Source: Bacteroidales bacterium
GTDB taxonomy: Bacteria; Bacteroidota; Bacteroidia; Bacteroidales; UBA12170
Assembly: GCA_027858955.1 (NCBI GenBank)
Contig: JAQIBR010000043.1
Location: 1-49,941, forward strand
Direction of reading: 5' to 3'
DNA length: 49,941 nucleotides
Part shown: piece by piece, positions 24,617-34,272 of the stretch
How the letters are laid out: each line of letters opens with the position of its first letter
Numbering within the stretch: position 1 is the stretch's first letter
Notes under the pieces: model-generated
What the model saw: only the letters and a program-made list of their open reading frames with translations
Told to the model about the DNA's origin: nothing
Database searches by the model: none
Translations under genes and position numbers: made by a program

Positions 24617-26074
24617 TTAATTTTTTGCTTTTGGTCTTTCTACTATAATCATTAGCATAAAGAAAGATCCGAAGAATAAGACATTGAGATAAATTGATGT
24701 GTTGAAATAAACGCTTAATCCATAAATAGATAAAGCAGCAAGCGGATAAAATATAATTTTTAATACCTGATAAGGAATTGGAAAATATTTTCTACCGAAA
24801 AAATATGATAAGATTGTAGGAAATAAATAAGCAAAAAGTACGGACCAAGCAGCACCATAAATTCCCCAAATAGGAATCAGAACAATATTTGAAACAATGG
24901 CAATAATTGCACCGCTTACCGAAAACCATGCTCCATAAATTGTTCTGTCAGTAAGCTTATACCAAAATGAAAGGTTATAATATATGCCCAGCATAAGATT
25001 CGCCATTAATAAAATAGGGACTACTCCTAAGCCTTCACGGTAAGAAGATCCAATAAAATATTGAATTAGATCCAAGAAAAGTAAGGTGCCAAGAAAAATA
25101 AACGACCCAGCAATAACAAACCATTTCATCACCAAAGCATATGTATTTTGAGCATCCTTATTGTTGGCTTCGCCGAAGAAAAATGGATCTGCGGCATAAC
25201 GAAAAGCCTGAATAAAAAGGACCATGATTACCGCTATCTTAGCATTTGCTCCATAAATACCCAAATATCGCATGGCTTCAGCTTCATCAGAAAACAGATG
25301 AGGTAATAAAACTTTATCCAAAGAAACCGGAATAATTCCAGCAATACCAACAACTAATATGGGCCAAGTATACCTAAGCATACGTTTCCAAAGCGCAAAA
25401 TCAAAGCCCGCTCTTAAAAATTTATAGCTGGGTAAAAGAAGCAATAAAGTTACTCCACTAGCTACAAAGTTTGAAAGAAAAATATAGCCGACTAATTGAT
25501 CTTGATTAAAAAAGGAGTTAACAAACTTGTACATTGCTCCGCCATCATTTTCCTTAACAACAGCTGTACAATACAATACAAAAAACAAGTTCAAGCTAAT
25601 ATAGATAACGATATTTAAAAACTTTAAACCGGCAAACTTTATGGCTTTGCCCTCTCTTCGAAGACCAGCAAAAGGTATACTTGTTAAAGCATCGAAAAAC
25701 AAAATAAAAGCTAACCAAACTAAATAATTAAGATGTTCTCCATAACCCATATTTTGCGCAATACTATCTTTTAAAATCCAGAACAATAAGATAAAGAAAA
25801 TAGAGCTAAACAATAATGAGATTAAACTAGTACTGTATACTTTTTCTGGATTTTTTTCCTTTTCAGCAAAGCGGAAAAAAGTAGTTTCCATTCCATATAT
25901 TAAGAAAGCAAAAACAACGGCCACATAAGCGTATAGTTCTGTCACTTTTCCGTACTCTGCTGCTGGCAATGTATAAGTATAAAGTGGAACGAGCATGTAA
26001 CTCAATAAGCGTCCAACTATACTGCTTAAGCCATAAATGGCCGATTGACCTAATAATTTTTTTAAGGGATTCAA
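24617..26074 (-). CDS. Polysaccharide/lipid-linked oligosaccharide flippase (Wzx-like)
   Basis: A membrane transporter of about 485 residues in the MVF/polysaccharide synthesis superfamily that flips lipid-linked sugar units across the inner membrane. I use the TTG at 26074 (MNPLKKLLGQSAIYGLSSIVGRLL), the common family start; the more upstream TTG at 26098 lies in the -7 element. About 12-14 hydrophobic segments are seen, with conserved YMLVPLYTYTLPAAEYG near the N-terminus. No glycosyltransferase cluster is adjacent, so the substrate is unknown. Confidence 0.88.
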   Translation of the reverse strand: MNPLKKLLGQSAIYGLSSIVGRLLSYMLVPLYTYTLPAAEYGKVTELYAYVAVVFAFLIYGMETTFFRFAEKEKNPEKVYSTSLISLLFSSIFFILLFWILKDSIAQNMGYGEHLNYLVWLAFILFFDALTSIPFAGLRREGKAIKFAGLKFLNIVIYISLNLFFVLYCTAVVKENDGGAMYKFVNSFFNQDQLVGYIFLSNFVASGVTLLLLLPSYKFLRAGFDFALWKRMLRYTWPILVVGIAGIIPVSLDKVLLPHLFSDEAEAMRYLGIYGANAKIAVIMVLFIQAFRYAADPFFFGEANNKDAQNTYALVMKWFVIAGSFIFLGTLLFLDLIQYFIGSSYREGLGVVPILLMANLMLGIYYNLSFWYKLTDRTIYGAWFSVSGAIIAIVSNIVLIPIWGIYGAAWSVLFAYLFPTILSYFFGRKYFPIPYQVLKIIFYPLAALSIYGLSVYFNTSIYLNVLFFGSFFMLMIIVERPKAKN

Positions 26075-26095
26075 GTGCTTTTTACGTATTTTAAG

Positions 26096-26103
26096 CAAAG
26101 ATA
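26096..26103 (-). promoter_or_regulatory. Bacteroidota -7 element (TATCTTTG) of the flippase-YfcC operon
   Basis: TATCTTTG on the minus strand, about 21 bp before the TTG start chosen at 26074. It excludes the TTG at 26098 as a likely start. Confidence 0.6.
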
Positions 26104-26210
26104 AAATAAATCGTTAATGTATAAGGGATAACTGATATGAGTTAGTGATTGCTGGTTTGATAACTGTTGACATAAGAGTAAAGAATAGGTTTTTGAGCCA
26201 TTAAAATAAT

Positions 26211-26218
26211 TACTTTTG
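26211..26218 (+). promoter_or_regulatory. Bacteroidota -7 element (TACTTTTG) of kbl
   Basis: TACTTTTG lies 24 bp upstream of the ATG at 26243 and overlaps an upstream in-frame TTG, which is therefore not the start. Confidence 0.65.
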
Positions 26219-26242
26219 CAATCTGAAACTAAAAAAAAGCAT

Positions 26243-27433
26243 ATGTATACAAAATTTCAATCCTTCCTAAAAGAAGAGCTAGGCCAAATAAAAAACGCTG
26301 GACTATATAAAAATGAGCGAGTTATTACCAGCCCGCAAGGTGCGGCCATTAGCGTATCCACAGGACAAGAAGTACTTAACTTTTGTGCCAACAACTATCT
26401 GGGACTTTCAAATAATCCACAATTAGTACAAGCAGCCAAAGATGCTCTCGATAAGCGTGGTTTTGGAATGTCTTCTGTACGTTTTATATGCGGAACTCAA
26501 GATATTCACAAAGAGTTAGAACAAAAAATTGCAGCATATTTTGGAACAGAAGACACTATTCTGTACGCTGCTGCTTTTGATGCGAACGGTGGTGTTTTCG
26601 AACCGCTACTTTCTGCTGAAGATGCTATTATTTCAGACTCATTAAATCATGCATCCATAATTGATGGTGTTCGTTTATGTAAAGCAGCACGCTATCGCTA
26701 TGAGAATGCCAATATGGAAGATCTTGAAAATAAACTGATAGAAGCTCAAAAAAATCGTTTCCGATTAATTGTTACTGATGGTGTTTTCTCTATGGACGGA
26801 AATGTTGCACCAATGGATAAAATTGTTGAATTAGCTAATAAATACGATGCCATGGTTATGATTGATGAATGTCATTCAGCTGGTGTGGTTGGAGCTACCG
26901 GTCGAGGAGTAACAGAATTATTCAATATTAGAGGTCAGGTTGAAATTATAACTGGAACACTTGGCAAGGCCTTTGGCGGTGCTGTTGGTGGTTTTACGAC
27001 TGGAAAAAAAGAGGTAATAGATATGTTAAGACAACGATCTCGCCCTTATTTGTTCTCTAATTCGCTTCCTCCAATGGTTGTTAGTGCAGGTATCAAAATG
27101 TTCGAAATGATGGATGAAACCAACGAGCTTCAGGACAAGCTACATTCTAATACCGACTATTTTATGGGAAAAATGCTAGCTGCAGGATTCGACATTAAAC
27201 CTACCAAATCTGCCATTTGCGCCGTAATGTTATACGATGCTAAATTATCACAGGATTTTGCAGCCAAATTACTCGATGAAGGCATTTATGTAATTGGTTT
27301 CTATTTCCCTGTTGTTGCAAAAGGTCAAGCACGTATTCGCGTTCAACTATCTGCTGCTCATAAAGTTGAACATCTAGATAAAGCAATTAAGGCATTTATA
27401 AAGGTTGGAAAAGAACTTGGAGTAATAAAATAA
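26243..27433 (+). CDS. kbl: Glycine C-acetyltransferase (2-amino-3-ketobutyrate CoA ligase)
   Basis: A 396-residue PLP enzyme of the alpha-oxoamine synthase family that joins glycine and acetyl-CoA or, in threonine breakdown, cleaves 2-amino-3-ketobutyrate. The start is MYTKFQSFLKEELGQIK. Landmarks are FCANNYLGLSNNP, VTDGVFSMDGNVAPMDKIV, the PLP-ring Asp208 in DECHS, and the PLP-binding Lys242 in TGTLGKAFGG. No threonine dehydrogenase is adjacent. Related acyl transferases (serine palmitoyltransferase-like) are possible but sequence features such as the N-terminus favour Kbl. Confidence 0.92.
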   Translation: MYTKFQSFLKEELGQIKNAGLYKNERVITSPQGAAISVSTGQEVLNFCANNYLGLSNNPQLVQAAKDALDKRGFGMSSVRFICGTQDIHKELEQKIAAYFGTEDTILYAAAFDANGGVFEPLLSAEDAIISDSLNHASIIDGVRLCKAARYRYENANMEDLENKLIEAQKNRFRLIVTDGVFSMDGNVAPMDKIVELANKYDAMVMIDECHSAGVVGATGRGVTELFNIRGQVEIITGTLGKAFGGAVGGFTTGKKEVIDMLRQRSRPYLFSNSLPPMVVSAGIKMFEMMDETNELQDKLHSNTDYFMGKMLAAGFDIKPTKSAICAVMLYDAKLSQDFAAKLLDEGIYVIGFYFPVVAKGQARIRVQLSAAHKVEHLDKAIKAFIKVGKELGVIK

Positions 27434-27504
27434 ATATGTGATGAATATCGATGTGATAGAAAAGCACATTATTTCGTCTCAAATTAAAATTAAACCCACA
27501 ATAA

Positions 27505-28182
27505 ATGAAAAATTCTTTAATGGATCCCATTGGCAAATTAATGGGCCTACGTTATAAATCGCATCCTTGGCATGGCGTTAATATTGGTGATGATGCTCCA
27601 AATTTGATTACTTGTTATATTGAAATGGTACCTACCGATACTGTTAAATATGAAGTCGATAAGGAATCAGGTTATTTGAGACTAGATCGGCCACAGAAAT
27701 ACAGCAATACAGTTCCTGCTCTTTATGGTTTTATTCCTCAATCATATTCCGAAGAAAAAGTGGCAGAATATTGCCGCGAAAAGACTGGACGTGAGGATAT
27801 TAAAGGAGATAAAGATCCAATCGATATTTGTGTGTTAACAGAAAAAGAAATTACTCATGGCGACATTTTAGTAAGAGCAATTCCAATTGGGGGTTTTAGA
27901 ATGCTTGATGGAAACGAAGCTGATGATAAGATAATTGCAGTTTTAGCGGGTGATGTTGTTTATGGTGGCTATAAAGATATCAGCGATGCGCCCGAGCTTA
28001 TTATTGAACGATTAAAACATTATTTTCTAACTTACAAAGATTTGCCTGGAGCGACAGGAAAAGCGCAGGTTGAGATAACACACACTTTTGGCTTTGAAGA
28101 GGCAAGAGAAGTGATTAAACGGTCGATGGAGGATTATCAAAATCGATATAAAAACTTACAGAATCTGCTTTCAGATTATTAA
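27505..28182 (+). CDS. ppa: Inorganic pyrophosphatase (family I)
   Basis: A 225-residue soluble pyrophosphatase that hydrolyses diphosphate to phosphate. The metal-binding core GDKDPIDICVL (about 111-121) matches the DxDPxD signature. YGFIPQSYSE, AVLAGDVVYGG and LKHYFLTYKDLPG also fit the family. It is somewhat longer than the bacterial 175-residue type, as seen in Bacteroidota. An intrinsic terminator follows immediately. Confidence 0.93.
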   Translation: MKNSLMDPIGKLMGLRYKSHPWHGVNIGDDAPNLITCYIEMVPTDTVKYEVDKESGYLRLDRPQKYSNTVPALYGFIPQSYSEEKVAEYCREKTGREDIKGDKDPIDICVLTEKEITHGDILVRAIPIGGFRMLDGNEADDKIIAVLAGDVVYGGYKDISDAPELIIERLKHYFLTYKDLPGATGKAQVEITHTFGFEEAREVIKRSMEDYQNRYKNLQNLLSDY

Positions 28183-28183
28183 T

Positions 28184-28212
28184 AAAAAGGCGCCTTTCGA
28201 GCGCCTTTTTTT
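28184..28212. terminator. Strong bidirectional Rho-independent terminator
   Basis: Stem AAAAAGGCGC / GCGCCTTTTT (28184-28193 and 28201-28210) with a 7-base loop and flanking A and T runs. It serves both ppa (plus) and the convergent aconitase-family gene (minus), whose stop it touches. Confidence 0.9.
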
Positions 28213-29995
28213 ATCCTTCTAAATCGCGTATAAAATTAACCAATCCTTTGGCTGAGAATATTTTCATAAGCTTATCCAGGAGTGGTTCAAAATGATACTT
28301 TTTATTGTTTATTAAGACCTCCCCTTTTTCCATATCTATACTTAATTTATCGCCCGACTTAAAAGCATCAACAGCTGCAGGTAAAATAATAATTGGCAAA
28401 CCCTGATTCACAGAAGAACGATAAAATATTCTATTTACTGATTTTACTATAATTGCTTTTATTCCTGCGTAACTTAATCCAACAGCAGGATGTTCCCGAG
28501 AACTACCACAACCAAAATTAGAACCAGCAACTATTATATCTCCTTTTTGCACACGCTTTGAGAAACTTCCATCAAAACCTTCAAACAAATAAGGCATAAT
28601 AGCCTCTGCATCTGAGCTGTTAATATTATAAGTTAGATTACCTGCAAACATCTGATCTGTATTCAAATTATCGGCATTGGAATAATTCCAAATACCTGAT
28701 AAATAGCGATCTTCATTTTCTGGAATATCAACTGTACTATTTGCTTCAAGCTTAAATGGAAATACATCTTGAGTTCCTTTAATTCCTCTGGGATCAACAA
28801 TTTTTCCTGCAAGTGCTGAATGTGCAACCAAAGATGGAGAAGCCAAGAAAATATTTGCTTCTTTATTTCCCATTCTTCCCTTAAAATTCCGATTGGATGT
28901 GCTTATAACATTATAATTATCAGCAGGTATTCCTTGACCAGTTCCTAAACAAGGTCCACAGGAAGATGCAAGAACATGAGCACCTGCTTCCATAAATATT
29001 TCAATAAGACCCTTTCTTAAAGCTTTAAGATATATTTTTTTGGAAGCTGGTACAATAAGCATTTGAAATCCTTCTGGTAATTTTTTACCTTTCAGAACTT
29101 TGGCAGCCTCTTCTAAATCTTCATAACGACCATTTGTGCATGTTCCCACCAAAGCCTGATGTATTTTTGTACCCACAACTTGACTTAAAGCCTTTATGTT
29201 ATCCACGTGATGAGGAACAGCAACTAGAGGAAAAAGTTCACTTAAATTAATTTCAATTTCACGAGAATAAGTGGCATTATCATCTGCCCAAATTGATTCT
29301 GTAGGTTTTCCCAAATGAGCTTCTAAAATTTCATCGTAAGGAAAAACAGCATTCTTTGCTCCCATCTCAGATGCTAGATTACAAATAGTCATTCGTTGAG
29401 AAATGCTTAAAGTTTTTACTCCTTCGCCATGATATTCTATCGACGTATAATCTGCACCACTGCTTCCTATCATTCCAATAATCCACAAAGAAAGATCTTT
29501 GGCAAAAACTCCTTCAGGAAGCTTTCCTTTCAGAGTAATTTTTATTGTCTCAGGAACTCTAAACCAAGTTTCACCAAGTTTCCAAAGTCCGGCAGCTTCA
29601 GTTCTATCGATGCCTGCGGCAAATGCATTAAAAGCTCCAGCAGTACATGTGTGACTGTCGCTACCTACAATTATCATTTTAGGTTTAGCATAATCGGCCA
29701 TAATTTGATGGCAAATCCCTTTTCCTGCATCATGGAATTTTTCAATTCCTTGTTCACCCACAATATCGCGTATTTTTTGATAATCGTTTGCAAGTTTTGC
29801 ATTAGTAGGTGGAGCATTGTGATCAAGAACAATTAGCAATTGATTTGGATCAAAAACTTTCTCTCCTTTCATTTTATTGAACGTATTGTAAATGCTTGAA
29901 GTATTATCGTGCGTTAGCACAATGTCTGGTTTCTTAAAAACGATGCTCCCACAAGGTGCATCAAAAATCTTCTCAACAAAGGTTTTTCCACTCAT
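28211..29995 (-). CDS. Fused aconitase-family (isopropylmalate dehydratase/aconitase-like) hydro-lyase
   Basis: A 594-residue [4Fe-4S] dehydratase with LeuC-like and LeuD-like parts in one chain. The large part has IVGSDSHTCTAGAFNAFAAG, and the cluster cysteines lie in GTCTNGR and SSCGPCLGTG. The C-terminal swivel domain has DNLNTDQMF, then SNFGCGSSREHPAVG. The substrate-specificity loop after DQMF reads AGNLTYNI and does not match the usual YL-type loop of isopropylmalate isomerase, so substrate (isopropylmalate, citrate, homocitrate or a methylmalate) is uncertain. No leucine genes are adjacent. Confidence 0.88.
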   Translation of the reverse strand: MSGKTFVEKIFDAPCGSIVFKKPDIVLTHDNTSSIYNTFNKMKGEKVFDPNQLLIVLDHNAPPTNAKLANDYQKIRDIVGEQGIEKFHDAGKGICHQIMADYAKPKMIIVGSDSHTCTAGAFNAFAAGIDRTEAAGLWKLGETWFRVPETIKITLKGKLPEGVFAKDLSLWIIGMIGSSGADYTSIEYHGEGVKTLSISQRMTICNLASEMGAKNAVFPYDEILEAHLGKPTESIWADDNATYSREIEINLSELFPLVAVPHHVDNIKALSQVVGTKIHQALVGTCTNGRYEDLEEAAKVLKGKKLPEGFQMLIVPASKKIYLKALRKGLIEIFMEAGAHVLASSCGPCLGTGQGIPADNYNVISTSNRNFKGRMGNKEANIFLASPSLVAHSALAGKIVDPRGIKGTQDVFPFKLEANSTVDIPENEDRYLSGIWNYSNADNLNTDQMFAGNLTYNINSSDAEAIMPYLFEGFDGSFSKRVQKGDIIVAGSNFGCGSSREHPAVGLSYAGIKAIIVKSVNRIFYRSSVNQGLPIIILPAAVDAFKSGDKLSIDMEKGEVLINNKKYHFEPLLDKLMKIFSAKGLVNFIRDLEG

Positions 29996-30077
29996 CTGTT
30001 TTAGGCGTTTATTGTATTGTAATTCAGCATGCTTTAAAGAACATTAAATGTTTTGAGGCATGCTCGTATAATTTACA

Positions 30078-30085
30078 CAAATATA
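30078..30085 (-). promoter_or_regulatory. Bacteroidota -7 element (TATATTTG) upstream of the aconitase-family gene
   Basis: TATATTTG on the minus strand, 82 bp upstream of the ATG at 29995, leaving a longer leader than at the other promoters here. Confidence 0.5.
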
Positions 30086-30100
30086 GATGAATTGTGCTAA

Positions 30101-30742
30101 TTAAAAATAAACTTCAGAATGTATCTGATCAACCGGAATGCCCTTTTCCTGAAGAACATCGTATGCATCGTGAATCATATCTACATTGCCGCAGAGATAA
30201 CATAATGTATCGGAATTTGGATTAAGAGTTTTTAAATAGTTAGTTAAACGACCATGAAAATCCCCTTGGGAGTCTTTACTGGTAGCAGATGTATATCGAA
30301 GATCAGAATAAGCTTCCTTTTCGTAAGCTTCTTCAACATAACGAATACCGTGTATAAGCCTGTAATTAAGTTGTGAATTCGATTTTATAAAACTATGAAA
30401 TGGTGAAATTCCTGTTCCTGTTGCCAGAAATAAAAACTCCCTATTTTGAATGTCTTTATCGCGAAGCGTAAAAAAGCCATACGGACCTTCCACATTTAAT
30501 GCTTGTCCTACTCTAGTCTTTTTTAACAAAACCGACACATCACCTTCTTGAACTTCTTTTATTAAGACTTCCAAGTAAGGATCAGCATCACCGCTGTATA
30601 TAGAATATTCTCTCATATTTGCATCATCAGGTATTCCCAAACTAAGATATTGACCAGCAAGAAAATCAAAATTATTTTTTTCCATTCGGATTATATATGC
30701 CGAATCGCTTAGATTTCGAATATTAATTATTTTATGTAGCAT
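30101..30742 (-). CDS. Ferredoxin-NADP reductase-like flavoprotein
   Basis: A 213-residue oxidoreductase of the ferredoxin reductase superfamily that passes electrons between NAD(P)H and a partner. FAD binding: AGQYLSLGIP and MREYSIYSG (about 29-50). NAD(P) binding: FLATGTGISPFHSFI (about 104-118), and CYLCGNVDMIHDAYDVL near the end. The C-terminal SEVYF fits the aromatic end of the family. No iron-sulfur domain is present, so it would act with a separate ferredoxin or flavodoxin; none is adjacent. Confidence 0.88.
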   Translation of the reverse strand: MLHKIINIRNLSDSAYIIRMEKNNFDFLAGQYLSLGIPDDANMREYSIYSGDADPYLEVLIKEVQEGDVSVLLKKTRVGQALNVEGPYGFFTLRDKDIQNREFLFLATGTGISPFHSFIKSNSQLNYRLIHGIRYVEEAYEKEAYSDLRYTSATSKDSQGDFHGRLTNYLKTLNPNSDTLCYLCGNVDMIHDAYDVLQEKGIPVDQIHSEVYF

Positions 30743-30971
30743 TTACTTAATTGTATTAATTCTAAATAGCCGGCAAAGGAAATACTATTTATTGAGCTGA
30801 CAAAATAGATATTTTGCGCGTCTGTATATAAAATTAATAATACAGGGACAAAAAGTCTGGGCTATGTTACTGAAATTGAATCTTGTGCAATTTAGCACAC
30901 CAATTAGATGATTTTTCCTAAAATTTAACACATAGTACCACAGGATGCTAAAATTGATTTAAATCCCAAAT

Positions 30972-31865
30972 TTAGGCCCTATTTGGTCTTAAGATGTATA
31001 TCAAACTTGAAGTATTGGGATTTTTGGATGAACTTTTGAAATTTGAGCGTAAAGCGACTAAAAATGCGCGAATAAATCCATATTTTTTCCCAAGGTATTT
31101 TTCAGAAAGTAACGAAACATAAAAAGCATCTAAACGCATTGGATAAATTTTTTCGACAATGAAATTATGTTTTTTAGCAAGACTTAAAACGTCTTTTTTT
31201 GTGAAATGATATAGATGTCTGGGCACATCATAAGCCGCCCAGTATTTAACATAATAATTTGCATCATAGGATTCTGGATTAGGCAATGCTAGTATTATCA
31301 TTCCTTCTGGTTTTATTATATGCTCTAGTTCAGTAAGGCGTCGATTTAAATCATGCACATGTTCAAGTACATGCCACATAGTAATCAAATCGAATGAATC
31401 ATCTTTGAATTCTGAGATTTTAGATTCTGCATCTATTTGCAAATTAAAATTTTCGCGTGCAAAATTTGATGCGTCTTTATCTGGTTCTATTCCCTGAACT
31501 TCCCACTGCTTATTTTTGAGATAATTTAGAAAATGACCGGTACCACTGCCAATATCCAAAGCTTTTCCAATATTGATATTTTTTGATATAATTGAATATT
31601 TTGAGGACAGATTAATGTATCGTGCCAATTTATATAAACTTGCAAATAATCCCTTACTTTTGTTTGAGTGGGATATATAATCTTCCGACTTATAATAGGA
31701 TACTATTGATTCTTTTGTTGGCCGAGGATTTGTTAATTTAAACCCACATGCTGAGCATTTTTGAATCGTAAATTTTTCCTGGCTTAAGAAATAGTCCTTT
31801 AATTGATAGTGTTCAAGTAAATTTTCGTCTTCACAAACTGGGCATTTTTCTATGATTTCTTTCAT
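30972..31865 (-). CDS. SAM-dependent methyltransferase with N-terminal zinc finger
   Basis: A 297-residue class I methyltransferase. A zinc-ribbon-like N-terminus has Cys8, Cys11, Cys37 and Cys40 (CPVC...CSAC), followed by SAM motif I ALDIGSGTGHFL (about 102-113) and LITMWHVLEHVHDL. The family occurs in polysaccharide or small-molecule modification; the target is unknown. I choose the ATG at 31865 over the GTG at 31874, because that GTG lies inside a parS-like palindrome. It lies 24 bp downstream of mnmG on the same strand. Confidence 0.85.
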   Translation of the reverse strand: MKEIIEKCPVCEDENLLEHYQLKDYFLSQEKFTIQKCSACGFKLTNPRPTKESIVSYYKSEDYISHSNKSKGLFASLYKLARYINLSSKYSIISKNINIGKALDIGSGTGHFLNYLKNKQWEVQGIEPDKDASNFARENFNLQIDAESKISEFKDDSFDLITMWHVLEHVHDLNRRLTELEHIIKPEGMIILALPNPESYDANYYVKYWAAYDVPRHLYHFTKKDVLSLAKKHNFIVEKIYPMRLDAFYVSLLSEKYLGKKYGFIRAFLVALRSNFKSSSKNPNTSSLIYILRPNRA

Positions 31866-31866
31866 A

Positions 31867-31882
31867 TGTTCCACGTGAAACT
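31867..31882. promoter_or_regulatory. parS-like site 1 (downstream of mnmG)
   Basis: TGTTCCACGTGAAACT matches the widely conserved ParB site TGTTNCACGTGAAACA at all but the last base. It fills the 24-bp gap between the mnmG stop and the methyltransferase start. Confidence 0.75.
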
Positions 31883-31889
31883 TTATTAA

Positions 31890-33761
31890 TTATCTTCCTA
31901 AAAAAACCAATAACACAGAAACATCCGAAGGAGAAACACCACTAATTCTTGATGCTTGTCCGATTGTTTTAGGTTTCATGGCCGTGAGTTTTTCACGTGC
32001 TTCAAAAGATATAGACTTTAGTTTTTGGTAATCAAAATCAGAATGAAGTTCAATTTCTTCATATTTCTGAAGTTTCGCAGCTATATCTTTTTCTTTATTA
32101 ATATAGCCTGCATATTTGATTTGTATTTCTGCTTCTTCCAAAATTTCCGTATCATATTCTGGGTGCTCCAAAATAAATTCTTTTAAAACTTTTACATTTT
32201 CAATTAAACCATTAAGATGTAATTGAGGACGTAATAATAGCAATTCTATTCGTGTTTTTTGAATGATTGGTTGAGTCCCGGAATTTATACAGTAATCATT
32301 AACTTCTTCTTTCAAAGCAGATGTTTCTTTGCAAAATTTAACTAATGATTCAAGTGCTTTTTGCTTTTCAATGACACGCATATTTCGCTCTACCGAAGCT
32401 AACCCAATTTCGAAACTTTTCTTTGTTAATCGTAAATCTGCATTATCCTGTCTGAGTAAAATTCGGTACTCAGCTCTCGAAGTAAACATACGATATGGCT
32501 CATCTACACCTTTAGTAATTAAGTCATCAATCAAGACGCCGATATATGCTTCAGAACGCCCTAAAATAAATGGCTTTTTGTTTTCAATTTTTAAATGGGC
32601 ATTTATTCCTGCCATTAAACCTTGAGCTGCCGCTTCTTCATAACCGGTTGTTCCATTAATTTGACCTGCAAAATAAAGTCCGGAAATTAACTTTGTTTCT
32701 AGAGTATAATCTAATTGCTTAGGCGGAAAATAATCATATTCGATTGCATAGCCTGGTCGAAATATCTTCGCATTTTCAAAACCTGAAATTTGACGCAAAG
32801 CACTTAATTGAACATAGTCCGGCAGACTAGAAGAAAACCCATTAATATAATATTCTATAGTTGTCCATCCTTCAGGTTCAACAAAAAGTTGATGGCTGTC
32901 TTTATCTGAAAATCGCTCTATTTTATCTTCTATCGAAGGACAGTATCTAGGTCCTATGCCACCAATTCTACCAGTAAACATTGGAGATAAATCAAAGCCT
33001 AATTTCAGGGTATTGTGTACAGTTTTGCTCGTATAAGCAAGATAACAACTTCTTTGATCTACAAGTTTAGGAGTATTTAAATAGCTGAATTTACCAGTTA
33101 TATTATCACCAGCTTGTTCGGTTAGTTTTTTAAAATCAATAGTTCGTCCATCAACTCTAACAGGAGTACCTGTCTTCATTCTACTAGATCTAAAACCCAT
33201 TCGAATTAAATCTTCAGTTATGCCTGTCGATGCAGCTTCGCCCATGCGACCACCAAACAAAACCTTTTCGCCGATAAACATCTTTCCATTCAAAAAGGTT
33301 CCCGCAGTAAGAATAACAGCTTTGGCATGAATTTCTTGGCCCATTTTGGTCTTAACACCAATAATTCTATTTCCTTCAGAAATAATGCCGATAACACTAT
33401 CTTGCCAAAAATCAAGATTATCAGTTTGCTCAAGCATTTCACGCCAAGTTTGTGAAAATAACATTCTGTCGCTTTGAGCTCTCGGACTCCACATAGCAGG
33501 ACCTTTAGATTTGTTAAGCATGCGAAATTGGATCATGCTTTTATCTGTCACAATTCCAGAATAACCACCTAATGCATCAATCTCACGAACAATTTGTCCC
33601 TTAGCAATGCCTCCCATAGCTGGATTACACGACATTTGAGCAATTTTATTCAAATCCATTGTTATTAGTAATGTCTTTGATCCGAGATTAGCAGCAGCAG
33701 CGGCAGCTTCAGAACCAGAATGACCAGCACCAACAACTATGACGTCATATTTTTCAAACAT
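31890..33761 (-). CDS. mnmG: tRNA uridine-5-carboxymethylaminomethyl modification enzyme MnmG
   Basis: A 623-residue FAD protein (GidA) that with MnmE modifies the wobble uridine of several tRNAs. The N-terminal FAD motif reads [20 protein letters not shown]; then [52 protein letters not shown] and [17 protein letters not shown] follow, all diagnostic. The C-terminal helical domain contains [20 protein letters not shown]. In many bacteria gidA lies near the origin next to parAB; here two parS-like sites flank it, but no parA, parB or mnmE is in the window. Confidence 0.97.
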   Translation of the reverse strand: MFEKYDVIVVGAGHSGSEAAAAAANLGSKTLLITMDLNKIAQMSCNPAMGGIAKGQIVREIDALGGYSGIVTDKSMIQFRMLNKSKGPAMWSPRAQSDRMLFSQTWREMLEQTDNLDFWQDSVIGIISEGNRIIGVKTKMGQEIHAKAVILTAGTFLNGKMFIGEKVLFGGRMGEAASTGITEDLIRMGFRSSRMKTGTPVRVDGRTIDFKKLTEQAGDNITGKFSYLNTPKLVDQRSCYLAYTSKTVHNTLKLGFDLSPMFTGRIGGIGPRYCPSIEDKIERFSDKDSHQLFVEPEGWTTIEYYINGFSSSLPDYVQLSALRQISGFENAKIFRPGYAIEYDYFPPKQLDYTLETKLISGLYFAGQINGTTGYEEAAAQGLMAGINAHLKIENKKPFILGRSEAYIGVLIDDLITKGVDEPYRMFTSRAEYRILLRQDNADLRLTKKSFEIGLASVERNMRVIEKQKALESLVKFCKETSALKEEVNDYCINSGTQPIIQKTRIELLLLRPQLHLNGLIENVKVLKEFILEHPEYDTEILEEAEIQIKYAGYINKEKDIAAKLQKYEEIELHSDFDYQKLKSISFEAREKLTAMKPKTIGQASRISGVSPSDVSVLLVFLGR

Positions 33762-33768
33762 TAATTAA

Positions 33769-33784
33769 GGTTTCACGTGAAACA
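33769..33784. promoter_or_regulatory. parS-like site 2 (upstream of mnmG)
   Basis: GGTTTCACGTGAAACA contains the perfect 14-bp palindrome GTTTCACGTGAAAC (33770-33783) and differs from the ParB consensus only at the first base. It lies 7 bp upstream of the mnmG start. Confidence 0.82.
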
Positions 33785-33834
33785 TTCATTCTATATACTT
33801 GTATTTCAAGAATATATGTTGGAATATTAAGACT

Positions 33835-34269
33835 CTACTTATCCAAATCAGGCAGCAAAGATAAATAATAATCTTCCTTAGTGCTCATTTGTTTCTTTTC
33901 TTCTGGAGATTTATCTTTATACCCCAATAAATGCAAAACTCCATGGATAATAATTCTATGAATTTCTTGATCAAAGTTTTGATTAAATTTACTAGCATTC
34001 TCGAAAACCCTATCAACACTTATAAATATTTCACCTGCAATTATATTTTGCTTTCCATAATCGAAAGTAACAATATCAGTAAAAGTATCGTGATTTAAAT
34101 ATTCAACGTTAATATTATTAAGAAATGCATCATCGCAAAAAGTAAAACTCAATTCACCAACATAGAATCCTTCATTTTTTGCACATGATACAATCCATGG
34201 CTTAAAACGATTAAGATCATTAGAATCAAGCTTTTTGGCATTGTCGATAAAAATAATATGGGAGTCCAC
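33835..34269 (-). CDS. ybeY: Endoribonuclease YbeY (16S rRNA maturation)
   Basis: A 144-residue single-strand endoribonuclease that helps process the 16S rRNA 3' end and ribosome quality control. The zinc motif HGVLHLLGYKDKSPEE (H-x3-H region) near the C-terminus is diagnostic, with NVEYLNHDTFTDIVTFDY earlier. It starts 3 bp after the RsbW-like gene and precedes mnmG. Confidence 0.94.
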   Translation of the reverse strand: MDSHIIFIDNAKKLDSNDLNRFKPWIVSCAKNEGFYVGELSFTFCDDAFLNNINVEYLNHDTFTDIVTFDYGKQNIIAGEIFISVDRVFENASKFNQNFDQEIHRIIIHGVLHLLGYKDKSPEEKKQMSTKEDYYLSLLPDLDK

Positions 34270-34272
34270 TCC

